Origin: Cyanobacteria bacterium UBA2566
Lineage (GTDB): Bacteria > Cyanobacteriota > Cyanobacteriia > Cyanobacteriales > Desertifilaceae
Length of the DNA: 26,616 bases
NCBI GenBank assembly: GCA_002340255.1
Contig: DDLS01000045.1
Location: 1-26,616 of the forward strand
Direction: 5' to 3'
The notes beneath the pieces were generated by a model, which saw only the letters and a program-made list of their open reading frames with translations, was not told the DNA's origin and did no database searches. A program made the translations under genes and the position numbers. This document shows positions 14,866 through 22,636 of the stretch, in pieces (the first letter of the stretch is position 1; each line of letters opens with the position of its first letter).

Positions 14866-15420
14866 ATGACTTACACTGAACAATCAACGGCCATGTTATA
14901 TCTAGCCCAGGTACAAAAAGAGCAATTGTTAGGCAAAGTAGGTTTACAGGTTTTAGCAGCTCAGGAGTCCGAAACCACCTGGAAACTGGCCGCTGAGGAA
15001 GACCTTATTCCTTGTAGCGAGAGCGATAGTTGGACTCAGAACCAGCTTGTACTACTTGAAGTGACTGAAAGCCGCGAAATCCTTAGTATTGCTGAAGCTA
15101 AGGATTGGGTACTCAAGTTAGTTGAACAGTATTTGAGTGCAGGAATTACGCCAGAGTTTTTGCACGGGGAAATGGAGAGGGCTGAACAATGGCGGCAAGA
15201 TCTGACCCTGCAAAGTCAGGAAGTCGCCCGGGGAAAACTGGAAGTCGAAGCACGACATGCCCAATTACAAATTGTTGAAGAAAAACTGAATAAGGAAAAA
15301 AACCAATTAGAAGAGGAAAAGCAATACCTGGAAACCCAGCTTAAGCAGCTTCAAGAGGAAAAGCAAGACCTCGAAGCCAAGCTCCAACACTTCCAAGAGG
15401 GAGAAGGATGCGATCTCTAG
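14866..15420 (+). CDS. hypothetical protein with C-terminal coiled coil
   Basis: This is a 184-residue soluble protein. Residues about 1-100 look globular (MLYLAQVQKEQLLGKVGLQV, then QLVLLEVTESREILSIAEAKDWVLKLV in pieces). From about 115 to the end, the sequence is a long charged heptad coiled coil rich in Glu, Lys, Gln and Leu (for example EKQYLETQLKQLQEEKQDLE). It begins 14 bases after valS, so it is likely in the valS transcript. I recognise no named domain. A role linked to translation would be inference from position only; coiled-coil proteins of this kind are often scaffolds or oligomerisation partners. Confidence 0.75.
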   Translation: MTYTEQSTAMLYLAQVQKEQLLGKVGLQVLAAQESETTWKLAAEEDLIPCSESDSWTQNQLVLLEVTESREILSIAEAKDWVLKLVEQYLSAGITPEFLHGEMERAEQWRQDLTLQSQEVARGKLEVEARHAQLQIVEEKLNKEKNQLEEEKQYLETQLKQLQEEKQDLEAKLQHFQEGEGCDL

Positions 15421-15427
15421 TCCCTTC

Positions 15428-15448
15428 AGCAATTAATGATTAATTGCT
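15428..15448. terminator. near-perfect palindrome after the coiled-coil gene
   Basis: AGCAATTAAT (15428-15437) and ATTAATTGCT (15439-15448) are 10-base complements around a single G. It lies 7 bases after the coiled-coil gene stop. It could form a cruciform or weak bidirectional terminator, and it belongs to the ATTAATT repeat family also seen near 17488, 22055 and 24844. Confidence 0.35.
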
Positions 15449-15450
15449 AC

Positions 15451-15545
15451 GCTCCCATGCCCGAATAATGCTTTAATCCTTTGCGCCATAACCAACGGTT
15501 AGTGGCATAGAAAATCAGTCCCCATCCAATTGACAAACCCTATTG
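15451..15545 (-). pseudogene. relic of a second ABC-2 permease gene (3' end only)
   Basis: Bases 15451-15531 match 15651-15731, the 3' end of the intact permease gene, at 76 of 81 positions, exactly 200 bases apart. The relic still encodes RKGLKHYSGMGA followed by a stop. Of the five differences, most are silent third-position changes, one gives Ala to Thr, and the stop is TAG instead of TGA. Past 15531 the match jumps: the relic joins the two CCAATT copies that stand 26 bases apart in the intact gene (15726 and 15752), the footprint of a deletion between short direct repeats. Homology fades by about 15540. It is best read as the remains of a once-functional paralogue, not a fresh duplication. 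Confidence 0.75.
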
Positions 15546-15646
15546 CCTCATTTTAGTCGTGTCACGGCACTACGATGATTACTCTTCTTTTTCTTCATCC
15601 ATAGGATCTAAATTTTCAGCTATCTGAGAAATTGCTGAACAATGAT

Positions 15647-16435
15647 TCAAGCGCCCATTCCAGAATAATGCTTTAATCCTTTGCGCCATAACCAACGGTT
15701 AGCGGCATAAAAAATCAGTCCCCATCCAATTAAGGTACAAAGGGCACGACCCCAATTGACGGGTAAACCGATGAGAACAGAGGCAGGAAAATTAATCAGA
15801 TAGGGGAAGGGAGTCCACCAGAGGATTTCTTGGACGACAGGAGGAAACACTTGTAAAGGGGCAATTATTCCAGATAAAAAAACGTACAATAACGTCCAAA
15901 ATTGCTCTAGAGCGCCAGCCCGTTCTGTCCAAAAGGCAAAAATAGCAAAGGTATATTGAAGTGCAAATCGGACCGCAAAGACAATTTGAGTAATGACTAG
16001 AAAAAAGGCGATTTCCTGCCAACTGGGTATCCAAAAAGCTTGGGGATATAGGACAAAAAATAAAACCACTAAGCCCATGGTAAAGGGAATTCTCGCCAGC
16101 CGTTCTGCAATATGGCGAGTGAGGTAATGGGCAACCGGATCAATGGGTTGTAATAATCGGGGTGAAAGTTTACCTTGCACAACTTCCTCTTCAAATTCCC
16201 AAATCACCCAAACCAATGCTAATTGGCGCACGAGAAAGACGCTTAAAAAATAGCGCCCAAATTCGATAGAACTTAAAGCAAATTGACCGCTATCAGCCGC
16301 TTCAATCCAAACGCCCATAAGAATAAAGGGTAAACTGTTGGAGATAGCCCATAAAAACAGTTCTGCCCGATATTCAACCATGTGGGCATAATAGGTATCG
16401 AGAAAAGTTTGGGTTTTCTTTAGAGTGAATTTCAT
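15647..16435 (-). CDS. ABC-2 type exporter permease
   Basis: This is a 262-residue membrane subunit of an ABC-2 exporter, in the group of single-permease proteins with about six transmembrane helices. Hydrophobic segments lie near residues 25-45, 62-80, 115-135, 142-165, 180-200 and 228-250. The cytoplasmic coupling region includes the family-like EFEEEVVQGKLSPRLLQPIDP stretch (about 80-100). Its ATG overlaps the end of the ATPase gene by 4 bases (16432-16435), so the two are translated together. Similar exporters usually have two different permeases beside the ATPase; only this one is intact here, with a decayed homologous tail just downstream. The substrate is unknown. Confidence 0.85.
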   Translation of the reverse strand: MKFTLKKTQTFLDTYYAHMVEYRAELFLWAISNSLPFILMGVWIEAADSGQFALSSIEFGRYFLSVFLVRQLALVWVIWEFEEEVVQGKLSPRLLQPIDPVAHYLTRHIAERLARIPFTMGLVVLFFVLYPQAFWIPSWQEIAFFLVITQIVFAVRFALQYTFAIFAFWTERAGALEQFWTLLYVFLSGIIAPLQVFPPVVQEILWWTPFPYLINFPASVLIGLPVNWGRALCTLIGWGLIFYAANRWLWRKGLKHYSGMGA

Positions 16436-17421
16436 GTTGTCATTCCCGTGCGAAAGACTCGACCAATAATTTCTTCAATGGGAGGGTCAGTAATTTTGAG
16501 ATCGACAATCTCTAAGTCAGCGAGAATATGGGAAATAGTGGTAGTTAAGGCTTCTCGTTGGACTAAAAAGCGGACTTGGTGACCGGCGATCGCCTCAATT
16601 TCTGCATAAGTTTCCAATTCTGCGGTTAAATACTCTTGGGCTAAGTCTACTTGCACTTCTCGATAGGGCGCAAAGCGATCGAGCAGCCTTTGCAAGGAAC
16701 CATCATAGACTAATTCTCCTTTGTGGATTAAGAGGACGCGATCGCATAATGCAGTAATATCAGCCATATAATGACTCGTTAACAAAATCGTCGCCCCATA
16801 CCGCTGATTATATTCCCGCAGAAATTCCCGCACATTCTCCTGAGCATTCACATCTAATCCCAAAGTTGGCTCATCTAAAAATAACACTTGCGGCCGGTGC
16901 AGCAATGCCGCCAAAAGTTCCGCCTTCATCCGCTCCCCTAGGGACAACTTACGCACGGGTTGCGTTAGTTTATCCTGTAATGAGAGCATTTCCGTCAGTT
17001 CCCCTAAACGCGATCGAAACTCTGAAGTTGATAACTCATAGACTGCGGCATTAATTCGCAGGGAATCCATGGCCGGCAAATCCCACAATAATTGTTGTTT
17101 TTGACCCATGACCAACGTAATATTGCGTAAAAAATCCCTCTCACGCTTAAAGGGCACATATCCTCCTACCGTCACCTGGCCCCCAGAGGAATGCACCAAA
17201 CCCGTCAACATCTTTAATGTTGTAGTTTTTCCTGCTCCATTCGCCCCTAAAAATCCTACTACTTCACCCGCTTCAATCTCAAAGGAAATATTTTTAACTG
17301 CTTCAACTTGGCGGTACTGCCGTTTCCAGAAGTGCCGTAATGTGCCCTGAAATCCCGGCTCCTTCATCGCGACGGGATAGGTTTTACTCAGGTGATACAC
17401 TCCAATTAGAGGATTACCCAT
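16432..17421 (-). CDS. ABC-2 exporter ATP-binding protein
   Basis: This 329-residue ATPase subunit powers the adjoining permease. The Walker A motif is GANGAGKT (59-66), the signature LSLGE (159-163), and Walker B with the catalytic glutamate VLFLDEP (179-185). The switch histidine sits in LLTSHYMAD. The N-terminal extension with SKTYPVAMKEPGFQGTLRHF before the ABC core, and the C-terminal regulatory tail, are typical of the COG4586-like exporters. AAAGGAG abuts the ATG with no spacer, which is unusual, so the exact start may be a few codons off. The gene overlaps the permease by 4 bases. Confidence 0.88.
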   Translation of the reverse strand: MGNPLIGVYHLSKTYPVAMKEPGFQGTLRHFWKRQYRQVEAVKNISFEIEAGEVVGFLGANGAGKTTTLKMLTGLVHSSGGQVTVGGYVPFKRERDFLRNITLVMGQKQQLLWDLPAMDSLRINAAVYELSTSEFRSRLGELTEMLSLQDKLTQPVRKLSLGERMKAELLAALLHRPQVLFLDEPTLGLDVNAQENVREFLREYNQRYGATILLTSHYMADITALCDRVLLIHKGELVYDGSLQRLLDRFAPYREVQVDLAQEYLTAELETYAEIEAIAGHQVRFLVQREALTTTISHILADLEIVDLKITDPPIEEIIGRVFRTGMTT

Positions 17422-17487
17422 CTCCTTTGCCTGGTAAAAGTTAACATTACTTATGGTAGCTGAATTTTTGGCTCGCTCACCTTGTAT

Positions 17488-17512
17488 GAGAGGTCATTAT
17501 TAATTATTAATT
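17488..17512. repeat. GAGAGGTCATTATTAAT repeat, copy 1
   Basis: This 25-base stretch matches 24844-24868 at 24 of 25 positions. It is one of four loci of an AT-rich ATTAATT-type dispersed repeat in the window, and lies in the gap upstream of the ABC ATPase gene. Confidence 0.6.
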
Positions 17513-17559
17513 ACTGAATCCAGATAATCTTTAAGTTCAAACAACGCCGTAACCAAATA

Positions 17560-17590
17560 GAAACCGGGTTTTTAGCAAAAACCCGGTTTC
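17560..17590. terminator. perfect 14-bp hairpin downstream of sir
   Basis: GAAACCGGGTTTTT (17560-17573) and AAAAACCCGGTTTC (17577-17590) are perfect complements around AGC. It lies 23 bases past the sir stop and would act as its intrinsic terminator on the minus strand. The AAACCCGGTTT core recurs at 24002-24060, so this is a mobile or dispersed repeat used as a terminator. Confidence 0.7.
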
Positions 17591-17612
17591 TTCTATTCTC
17601 AATTAACTTGGT

Positions 17613-19553
17613 TTAAACTTTTTCGGCCATATAGGCTTCTAACACCTCAGTCGCCAATTGAGTCATGGACTTGCCTTCCTGGACAGCTAAATCCTTAAAC
17701 TCCTGATAAACCGTATCCCGCACCCCAATCCGGTATCGAGCTTTACCCGAGTCTTTACCCAAAGCAACTAACCCCGATCCTGGGGTATAACGTTCAGAAA
17801 ACGCCCTGAGCGAGTCAAAACCAACTCGATGACAAAAATCTCCAAAACTCTCGACTTTGCCGTTATTGAGGCGACTTTGCTTGAAATAGACGAATAATGG
17901 CTCTAGGGTGGACTCAATGTCTTCATCCTTGACTTTATCTAAGAAGGGTTGAGAAAGCCGGTTTTGATTGGGGTCTGCTCCTAGCCAGATTTGGTATGCT
18001 CCGGGCATTTGACCGACTAATCCTAACTCGGCCATATAGGGCCTAGCGCAGCCGTTGGGACATCCGGTCATGCGGACGACAAAGTATTCTTTGGGTAATC
18101 CAACGTTCTTGAGTAAGGTGCGGATGCGGGCAAGAATTCCGGGTAGGGCGCGTTCTGATTCAGTAATGGCTAGGCCGCATAAGGGAAAGGCTGGACAAGC
18201 CATGGAATAGCGTACTAAGGAATCGAGGCGTTTGGGATCGGTTTCGACTCCGTGTTTTTTGAAGATGGAGGTAATCGCCGCTCGATCTTGAGGATCGATT
18301 TCATAGATAATCAGATTATGATTGGGCGTAAGGCGCATGGGTAAGTGGAACTGGGTAATAATTTCCCGCAAGGCACTCTTGAGCTGAAACTTACCTTCAT
18401 CTTTGACCCGACCATTTTCAATGGACAAGCCCAAGAACTGTTTACCATCTCCCTGATCTTGCCAACCTAAATAATCTTGATATTCAAATGGGGGGAGAGG
18501 TTTAAAGGGAGCTAGAGGTTTACCGAAATACTCTTCAACCTGAGCGCGGAATTTTTCCACACCCCAATCATGGAGCAGATACTTCATTCTGGCATGACGG
18601 CGCTGGTGGCGATCGCCATAATCTCGCTGAGTAGCAACAACCGCTTTCACCAGATCGTACACATCTTCCTTCTCCACATAGCCAATGCGATCGGCAGCTC
18701 GTGCAAAGGTTTCCTCCTTATTATGAGTGCGACCTAACCCACCCCCTGCATACACATTAAACCCTTCTAACTCTCCCTGTGCATTCGTGATTACCACCAA
18801 ACCAATATCTTGGGTTAAGATATCGACCGAATTATCCCCCGGCACAGCCAAACAAATCTTAAATTTACGGGGCATATAATGCGTACCATAAATCGGCTCT
18901 TCGAGATCCCTAAAATTCGTGCCATTAACCTTCTTATTGCGCGCGGTCTTAACTTCCGGCGCTTCTTCTGCGCTAATCGCCTTTTCGCCATCGAGCCAAA
19001 TCTCATAATAGGCTCCTGTTTGTGGCCTGAGTAAATCTGCAATCTTATTCGCATATTCCCAAGCATATTGATACTCTGGCTTCGTTTTATAAGGTGCCGC
19101 CGGAGCCATCACATTCCGATTTAAATCCCCACAAGCCCCTAGGGTAGACCCCATATTTTTGACGATGGTGGAAATGGTCGCTTTCAAATTTTTCTTCAGA
19201 ATTCCATGAATTTGAAACCCTTGCCGAGTCGTTGCTCTCAGGGTATGATTTCCGTAGGTTTCTGATAACTGATCTAGCGCCAAATACAGTTCTGGAGGAA
19301 TGAAGCCACCCGGACTGCGCGTACGGAGCATCATCTGATAACTTTTCTCTCCATTTATTTTTCGATTTTCGCGATCGAGCTGTTGATAAGAACCATGAAA
19401 CTTCAGAATTTGAATCGCATCGGCCGAAAAATGGGTCGTATCTTCCAATAATTCTGAAGCAACCGGTTCTCTGAGAAAATCACTATTTTCTTTCAGAACT
19501 TCTATCTTAGATGGCTTAGATGTTGCAGTAGGAGGATTTAGGGATAAAACCAT
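17613..19553 (-). CDS. sir: ferredoxin-sulfite reductase
   Basis: This enzyme reduces sulfite to sulfide with six electrons from ferredoxin, in assimilatory sulfur metabolism. It has two nitrite/sulfite reductase ferredoxin-like half-domains and a siroheme/[4Fe-4S] site. The cluster ligands are Cys453 and Cys459 (CPAFPLC) and Cys498 and Cys502 (CPNGC). The substrate-side arginines and lysines include the RTRSPGG (77-83) and RATTRQGFQ (106-114) motifs. Neighbouring residues favour sulfite over nitrite reductase. After the catalytic body ends (about 600), a 45-residue tail follows (602-646) with the look of a ribbon-helix-helix unit: a strand (RYRIGVRD), then helices YQEFKDLAVQEG and MTQLATEVLEAYMAE. 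The gene is divergent from the CRR7-like gene and ends at a strong hairpin. Confidence 0.95.
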   Translation of the reverse strand: MVLSLNPPTATSKPSKIEVLKENSDFLREPVASELLEDTTHFSADAIQILKFHGSYQQLDRENRKINGEKSYQMMLRTRSPGGFIPPELYLALDQLSETYGNHTLRATTRQGFQIHGILKKNLKATISTIVKNMGSTLGACGDLNRNVMAPAAPYKTKPEYQYAWEYANKIADLLRPQTGAYYEIWLDGEKAISAEEAPEVKTARNKKVNGTNFRDLEEPIYGTHYMPRKFKICLAVPGDNSVDILTQDIGLVVITNAQGELEGFNVYAGGGLGRTHNKEETFARAADRIGYVEKEDVYDLVKAVVATQRDYGDRHQRRHARMKYLLHDWGVEKFRAQVEEYFGKPLAPFKPLPPFEYQDYLGWQDQGDGKQFLGLSIENGRVKDEGKFQLKSALREIITQFHLPMRLTPNHNLIIYEIDPQDRAAITSIFKKHGVETDPKRLDSLVRYSMACPAFPLCGLAITESERALPGILARIRTLLKNVGLPKEYFVVRMTGCPNGCARPYMAELGLVGQMPGAYQIWLGADPNQNRLSQPFLDKVKDEDIESTLEPLFVYFKQSRLNNGKVESFGDFCHRVGFDSLRAFSERYTPGSGLVALGKDSGKARYRIGVRDTVYQEFKDLAVQEGKSMTQLATEVLEAYMAEKV

Positions 19554-19897
19554 AGAACAAACGAGTCAATTTTTGCTACAATACTAAAGGTTCTAACTCC
19601 ACGGCGATCGGAAAATGAACCGAACAGCGTCATTCTCTCAAAATACCCCCAACCTGAGGAGGAATGACCCAACATCGAGTTAGATAATTGGGGTTTCTTA
19701 CCATTGTATCGGAAGTGGGGCCTCAAATTCAGTTAAGCTAATTTTTTCTTAAACTCGCCTTGATAATGGGGATGCTAAAGTTCCCCTGTCCAAGTTTGTG
19801 CCTGAGACTGCTGCTGAGAGCCAGATTGAGGGGGTAAGGACTCAGGGCAGCATCAAGTGCTGTACTTTAAATGAATAACTTAAATAGAGGAACTAAA
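19554..19897. other. sir / CRR7-like divergent intergenic region
   Basis: No convincing ORF is seen in these 344 bases. Near the plus-strand gene, TGCTGCTGAG (19809-19818) can pair with CTCAGGGCAGCA (19841-19852), a 10-bp stem with a two-base bulge, in what would be the 5' leader. No NtcA-type or other named operator is visible by eye. A minus-strand frame crossing the first half has no ribosome site or protein-like composition. Confidence 0.5.
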
Positions 19898-20158
19898 ATG
19901 CCTGATTCTCTCATGTATCAGTCCGATGGGTTTGTGGTTTTAGAGTCTAATCAACCGGAGCAATTCCTGACAGAAGCCGAATTACTTCATAAGCTTAAAG
20001 CCTGTTTGAGCCAACTCCAAGAGGAATTACCCAGAGATTTACAAAAATTCACCACTCTAGAAGACCAGGCCAAGTCTCTGATGGAAACCTCCTGTGAACT
20101 CGATCTTGGCCCAGGAGCCTTCTTACAGTGGTATATAGTCCGCTTAGAAAAATCCTAA
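19898..20158 (+). CDS. CRR7-like protein (chlororespiratory reduction 7 family)
   Basis: This 86-residue soluble protein begins at ATG 19898, seven bases after AGAGG (19886-19890); an earlier ATG at 19871 lacks a ribosome site. The sequence pattern SLMYQSDGFVVLE, NQPEQFLT, ELPRDLQKF and the C-terminal CELDLGPGAFLQWYIVRLEK fits the family of plant chlororespiratory reduction 7 and its cyanobacterial homologues. In plants CRR7 is needed for assembly of the chloroplast NDH (photosynthetic complex I), which drives cyclic electron flow. A matching NDH-1 role here is inferred from family. The assignment is from memory of the family pattern. Confidence 0.8.
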   Translation: MPDSLMYQSDGFVVLESNQPEQFLTEAELLHKLKACLSQLQEELPRDLQKFTTLEDQAKSLMETSCELDLGPGAFLQWYIVRLEKS

Positions 20159-20182
20159 ATTGAAACCATCCACTAGAGAGGG

Positions 20183-20752
20183 TTAGCTGACGCGAGCAGG
20201 TTCACCCACAGCAATTAAGAAGATATCAAAACAATCTTCTTCTCCCTCTTGAGGGGCAACTTCAACCCGCAAGCCGGGGCCAAAAAAGTATTCTATTTTT
20301 TCTCGTTTCTCTTGCCAAGCGTCTAAAGAGACAAAGGGAGACTCAAACTCTAAAACCAAAGCATAAGAGCTATCAACGGCTACTTCTCGAATGCCAATGA
20401 GTAGGGGGCGTTCCTCATCTGTGGGACTTAAGCCTAAACTTTTGAGAGACTCATCCAGATGGGCTTCTTGGCCATATCGATACCGAGTCACATCTTTCCA
20501 TACCTGGAGTTGGGTGGAGGTTCCTTGTCGATCCCGTAGGGCTAATACCTCAGCAGAAGTTTCTTGAGTAACGGGGACTGGCTTCAATTCTGAGGCTTTT
20601 AAGGCAAGTCCTCCTAATAAGAGGGGAATACCATAAAAAAATCCGGCTAAGTTGAGGGTCGGATGATTAGTAAAATAGGCGACGAAGCCTCCTATCGTTA
20701 AGAGACCTCCTACATATAAACCCACAGTGCCCAAGGAAATTTTGCGTAACAT
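20183..20752 (-). CDS. DUF2854 family membrane protein
   Basis: This 189-residue protein has two N-terminal transmembrane helices (about residues 8-28 and 33-50) and a C-terminal soluble domain of about 135 residues. It looks like the DUF2854 family, found in cyanobacteria and plant plastids and without an assigned function. Conserved-looking stretches include LRDRQGTSTQLQVWKDVTRYRYGQ in two halves and the hydrophobic PLLIGIREVAVDSSYALVLEF strand pair. Its end lies 25 bases from the end of the convergent CRR7-like gene. Phylogenetic restriction to oxygenic phototrophs suggests a thylakoid role, by inference only. Confidence 0.75.
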   Translation of the reverse strand: MLRKISLGTVGLYVGGLLTIGGFVAYFTNHPTLNLAGFFYGIPLLLGGLALKASELKPVPVTQETSAEVLALRDRQGTSTQLQVWKDVTRYRYGQEAHLDESLKSLGLSPTDEERPLLIGIREVAVDSSYALVLEFESPFVSLDAWQEKREKIEYFFGPGLRVEVAPQEGEEDCFDIFLIAVGEPARVS

Positions 20753-20876
20753 AATCGTCTTATTTAATGAATCAATGACTACTTTACCGTTTCTAGAGAG
20801 CGACGACCAAGCACCAGAGAAGATCTACAACCATTATCATTGAAAGAGTATCGCAACGTTTTAGGGAGATTTTCTA

Positions 20877-21131
20877 ATGGTCAATAAGGACTTTCCTTCG
20901 TCCAAAACTCGTCAGTTACTCGATCAAATCAACTCCCTCAAGCGCGAAGATGAAACGCTCTACAATATTTTAGCGGTGGATGTGTGGGCGCTGGCTAAAA
21001 CTATGGATGAGTTCCAACCTGGATTTTGGACGGCGTTTATGAAAAATCGGGAAAAAGCTCTGAAGCGGTTTATGAGTGAGGCGGCTAGAAATAAACAGGC
21101 GGATAGTAAGAGCCATCCATTTTTGGGCTAG
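20877..21131 (+). CDS. small conserved-looking hypothetical protein
   Basis: This is an 84-residue soluble, mainly helical protein. AGGGAG (20863-20868) sits 8 bases before its ATG, a good ribosome site. The middle reads EDETLYNILAVDVWALAKTM and is followed by a tryptophan-containing segment FQPGFWTAFMKNREKALKRF; the C-terminal tail is basic and polar. I do not recognise a named family, but start, composition and position support a real gene. Its last 4 bases overlap the end of the convergent HDAC-like gene (21128-21131), so the two converge with no space for a separate terminator. Confidence 0.7.
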   Translation: MVNKDFPSSKTRQLLDQINSLKREDETLYNILAVDVWALAKTMDEFQPGFWTAFMKNREKALKRFMSEAARNKQADSKSHPFLG

Positions 21132-22051
21132 AGCCGATAGTGATAATAGACATCTCTGGCAGCGCGGTGTAAGAGGGAATGGCGATAGACTAAGGCGGAC
21201 ATATCTTTAGCGTATCCTCCGCCAATGACACAAGCGATGGGATATCCTGCGGCTAGACAGGTGCTGAGAACTTGCATGTCTCGCCGGAATAGTCCGGTGT
21301 CGGTGAGGGAGAGTTTTCCGAGGGCATCATGGATATGAGGGTCAACTCCTGCATCGTAGAGGACGAGATCGGGTTTGACTTGGCTGAGGAGGTCGGGGAG
21401 ATAGGTGGCGAGGGTTTGTAAGTAGGCTTGGTCTTCCATACCGACGGGAAGGGGGATGTCGAGGTCGCTGGGAGGTTTGTGGCTGGGAAAATTGATGTCA
21501 CAGTGCATGGAGAAGGTAAATACACTGGGGTCATCTCGGAATATCCAGGCGGTTCCGTCTCCTTGGTGTACGTCTAGGTCTACGATGAGGATTTTCTGGG
21601 CTAATTTTAGGGTTTGCAGGACGCGGGCGGCGATCGCCAAATCGTTGAAAATACAAAAACCTGTACCCCGGTTGGGAAAAGCATGATGGGTTCCACCAGC
21701 GGTATTACAGGCGAGTCCATGTTTTAAAGCCAGTTGACTGGTGAGAATAAAACCACCAACAGCCCGACAAGTGCGCTGCGCTAGGGCCGGACTCCAGGGT
21801 AAACCGATGCGTCGCATGGCTTTGGGGTCTAGGGTTCCTTGGCAGTAAGCTTGGATATAGTCGGGGGTATGGACGAGTTGCAGCCATTCAACAGGGGGCA
21901 GTTCGGGAGTATGGACTTGGGAAGGGGTGATGATGCGATCGCTCAAGAGGAGTTCATAGAGTAGCTTAAATTTGGCCATGGGAAACCGATGACCTAGGGG
22001 TAAAGGCGCAACATAATCGGGGTGATAAACAATGGGAACAGATATAGTCAA
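21128..22051 (-). CDS. histone deacetylase family protein (class IV/HDAC11-like)
   Basis: This 307-residue zinc amidohydrolase of the HDAC/AcuC/AphA superfamily probably removes acetyl groups from lysines or polyamine-like amines. The catalytic histidine pair is HH (122-123). The zinc ligands are D160 and H162 in DLDVHQGDG and D237 in DAGVD. The glycine-rich GGGY near 287-290 supplies the transition-state tyrosine. The N-terminal HPDYVAPLPLGHRFPMAK stretch is typical of the bacterial class IV-like branch. The start codon appears to be TTG (22049-22051) with no ribosome site, and an AT-rich dispersed repeat (22055-22070) stands directly upstream. The acetylated substrate is unknown. Confidence 0.9.
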   Translation of the reverse strand: MTISVPIVYHPDYVAPLPLGHRFPMAKFKLLYELLLSDRIITPSQVHTPELPPVEWLQLVHTPDYIQAYCQGTLDPKAMRRIGLPWSPALAQRTCRAVGGFILTSQLALKHGLACNTAGGTHHAFPNRGTGFCIFNDLAIAARVLQTLKLAQKILIVDLDVHQGDGTAWIFRDDPSVFTFSMHCDINFPSHKPPSDLDIPLPVGMEDQAYLQTLATYLPDLLSQVKPDLVLYDAGVDPHIHDALGKLSLTDTGLFRRDMQVLSTCLAAGYPIACVIGGGYAKDMSALVYRHSLLHRAARDVYYHYRL

Positions 22052-22054
22052 TGG

Positions 22055-22070
22055 AATTAATTGTTAATTG
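22055..22070. repeat. AATTAATTGTTAATTG repeat
   Basis: The 15-mer ATTAATTGTTAATTG at 22056-22070 is identical to 24862-24876. It stands where the ribosome site of the HDAC-like gene should be, three bases before its TTG start. Confidence 0.55.
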
Positions 22071-22141
22071 ATATGAGCTAGGATTAAGTTTTTGATCGGG
22101 AACTTGCGCTATGGTGGATTGGATGATGTTGCCTCATGCTT

Positions 22142-22147
22142 AAGGAG
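22142..22147 (+). promoter_or_regulatory. ribosome-binding site deciding the tic20 start
   Basis: AAGGAG at 22142-22147 lies nine bases before ATG 22157 and inside the frame of an earlier ATG (22136). It therefore selects the downstream start. Confidence 0.65.
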
Positions 22148-22156
22148 AACTCAACC

Positions 22157-22636
22157 ATGACCTGGCGTGGAACGACCACCGTAGCCGATCGCATTTTTGC
22201 CTGTTTACCCTATCTACTGCCACTATTATATGGACTGCCGTTTGGAGCCTCATTGATGATGCAGTTCCCCATTTTTCAACTGCTCTTGATTCCTCTAGCG
22301 CCGTTGATGCAAATTTACAGCAGTATTCCTTTTGCCAGTCTGATTATCTTCTTTGTCTTGTTTATGGCGGTGGTTCGCAATCCAAATATTAACCACTTTA
22401 TCCGCTTCAATACCATGCAAGCGATTTTAATGGATATTGTCTTGTTTTTATGTTCTCTGGTCATGAGTTATATCCTCCAACCGGTGTTTCGGGGAGGATT
22501 AATCATTGAGACGCTCAACAATGCCATCTTTTTGGGGGTATTAGCCGCTGTAGGTTATGCGATCGCCCAATCTATTATGGGGCGTTACGCCGAAATCCCT
22601 ACGATTTCAGAAGCGGCCTATACTCAAGTCCGTTAG
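22157..22636 (+). CDS. Tic20 family protein (Ycf60-like)
   Basis: This is a 159-residue integral membrane protein with four hydrophobic segments (near residues 14-35, 40-72, 88-108 and 118-140). The start is fixed by AAGGAG upstream and the conserved MTWRGTTTVADRIFACLPYLLP opening. Motifs VVRNPNINHFIRFNTMQAIL and AEIPTISEAAYTQVR mark the cyanobacterial/plastid Tic20 family. In chloroplasts Tic20 is a core part of the inner-envelope protein import channel; the cyanobacterial protein's own role is not settled. Its stop overlaps the end of the convergent FAH-family gene by 4 bases. Confidence 0.87.
   Translation: MTWRGTTTVADRIFACLPYLLPLLYGLPFGASLMMQFPIFQLLLIPLAPLMQIYSSIPFASLIIFFVLFMAVVRNPNINHFIRFNTMQAILMDIVLFLCSLVMSYILQPVFRGGLIIETLNNAIFLGVLAAVGYAIAQSIMGRYAEIPTISEAAYTQVR

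Noticed and set aside
19538..19726. 62-residue minus-strand ORF upstream of sir
   Set aside because: Overlaps the sir start, has no ribosome site, and its composition is not protein-like.
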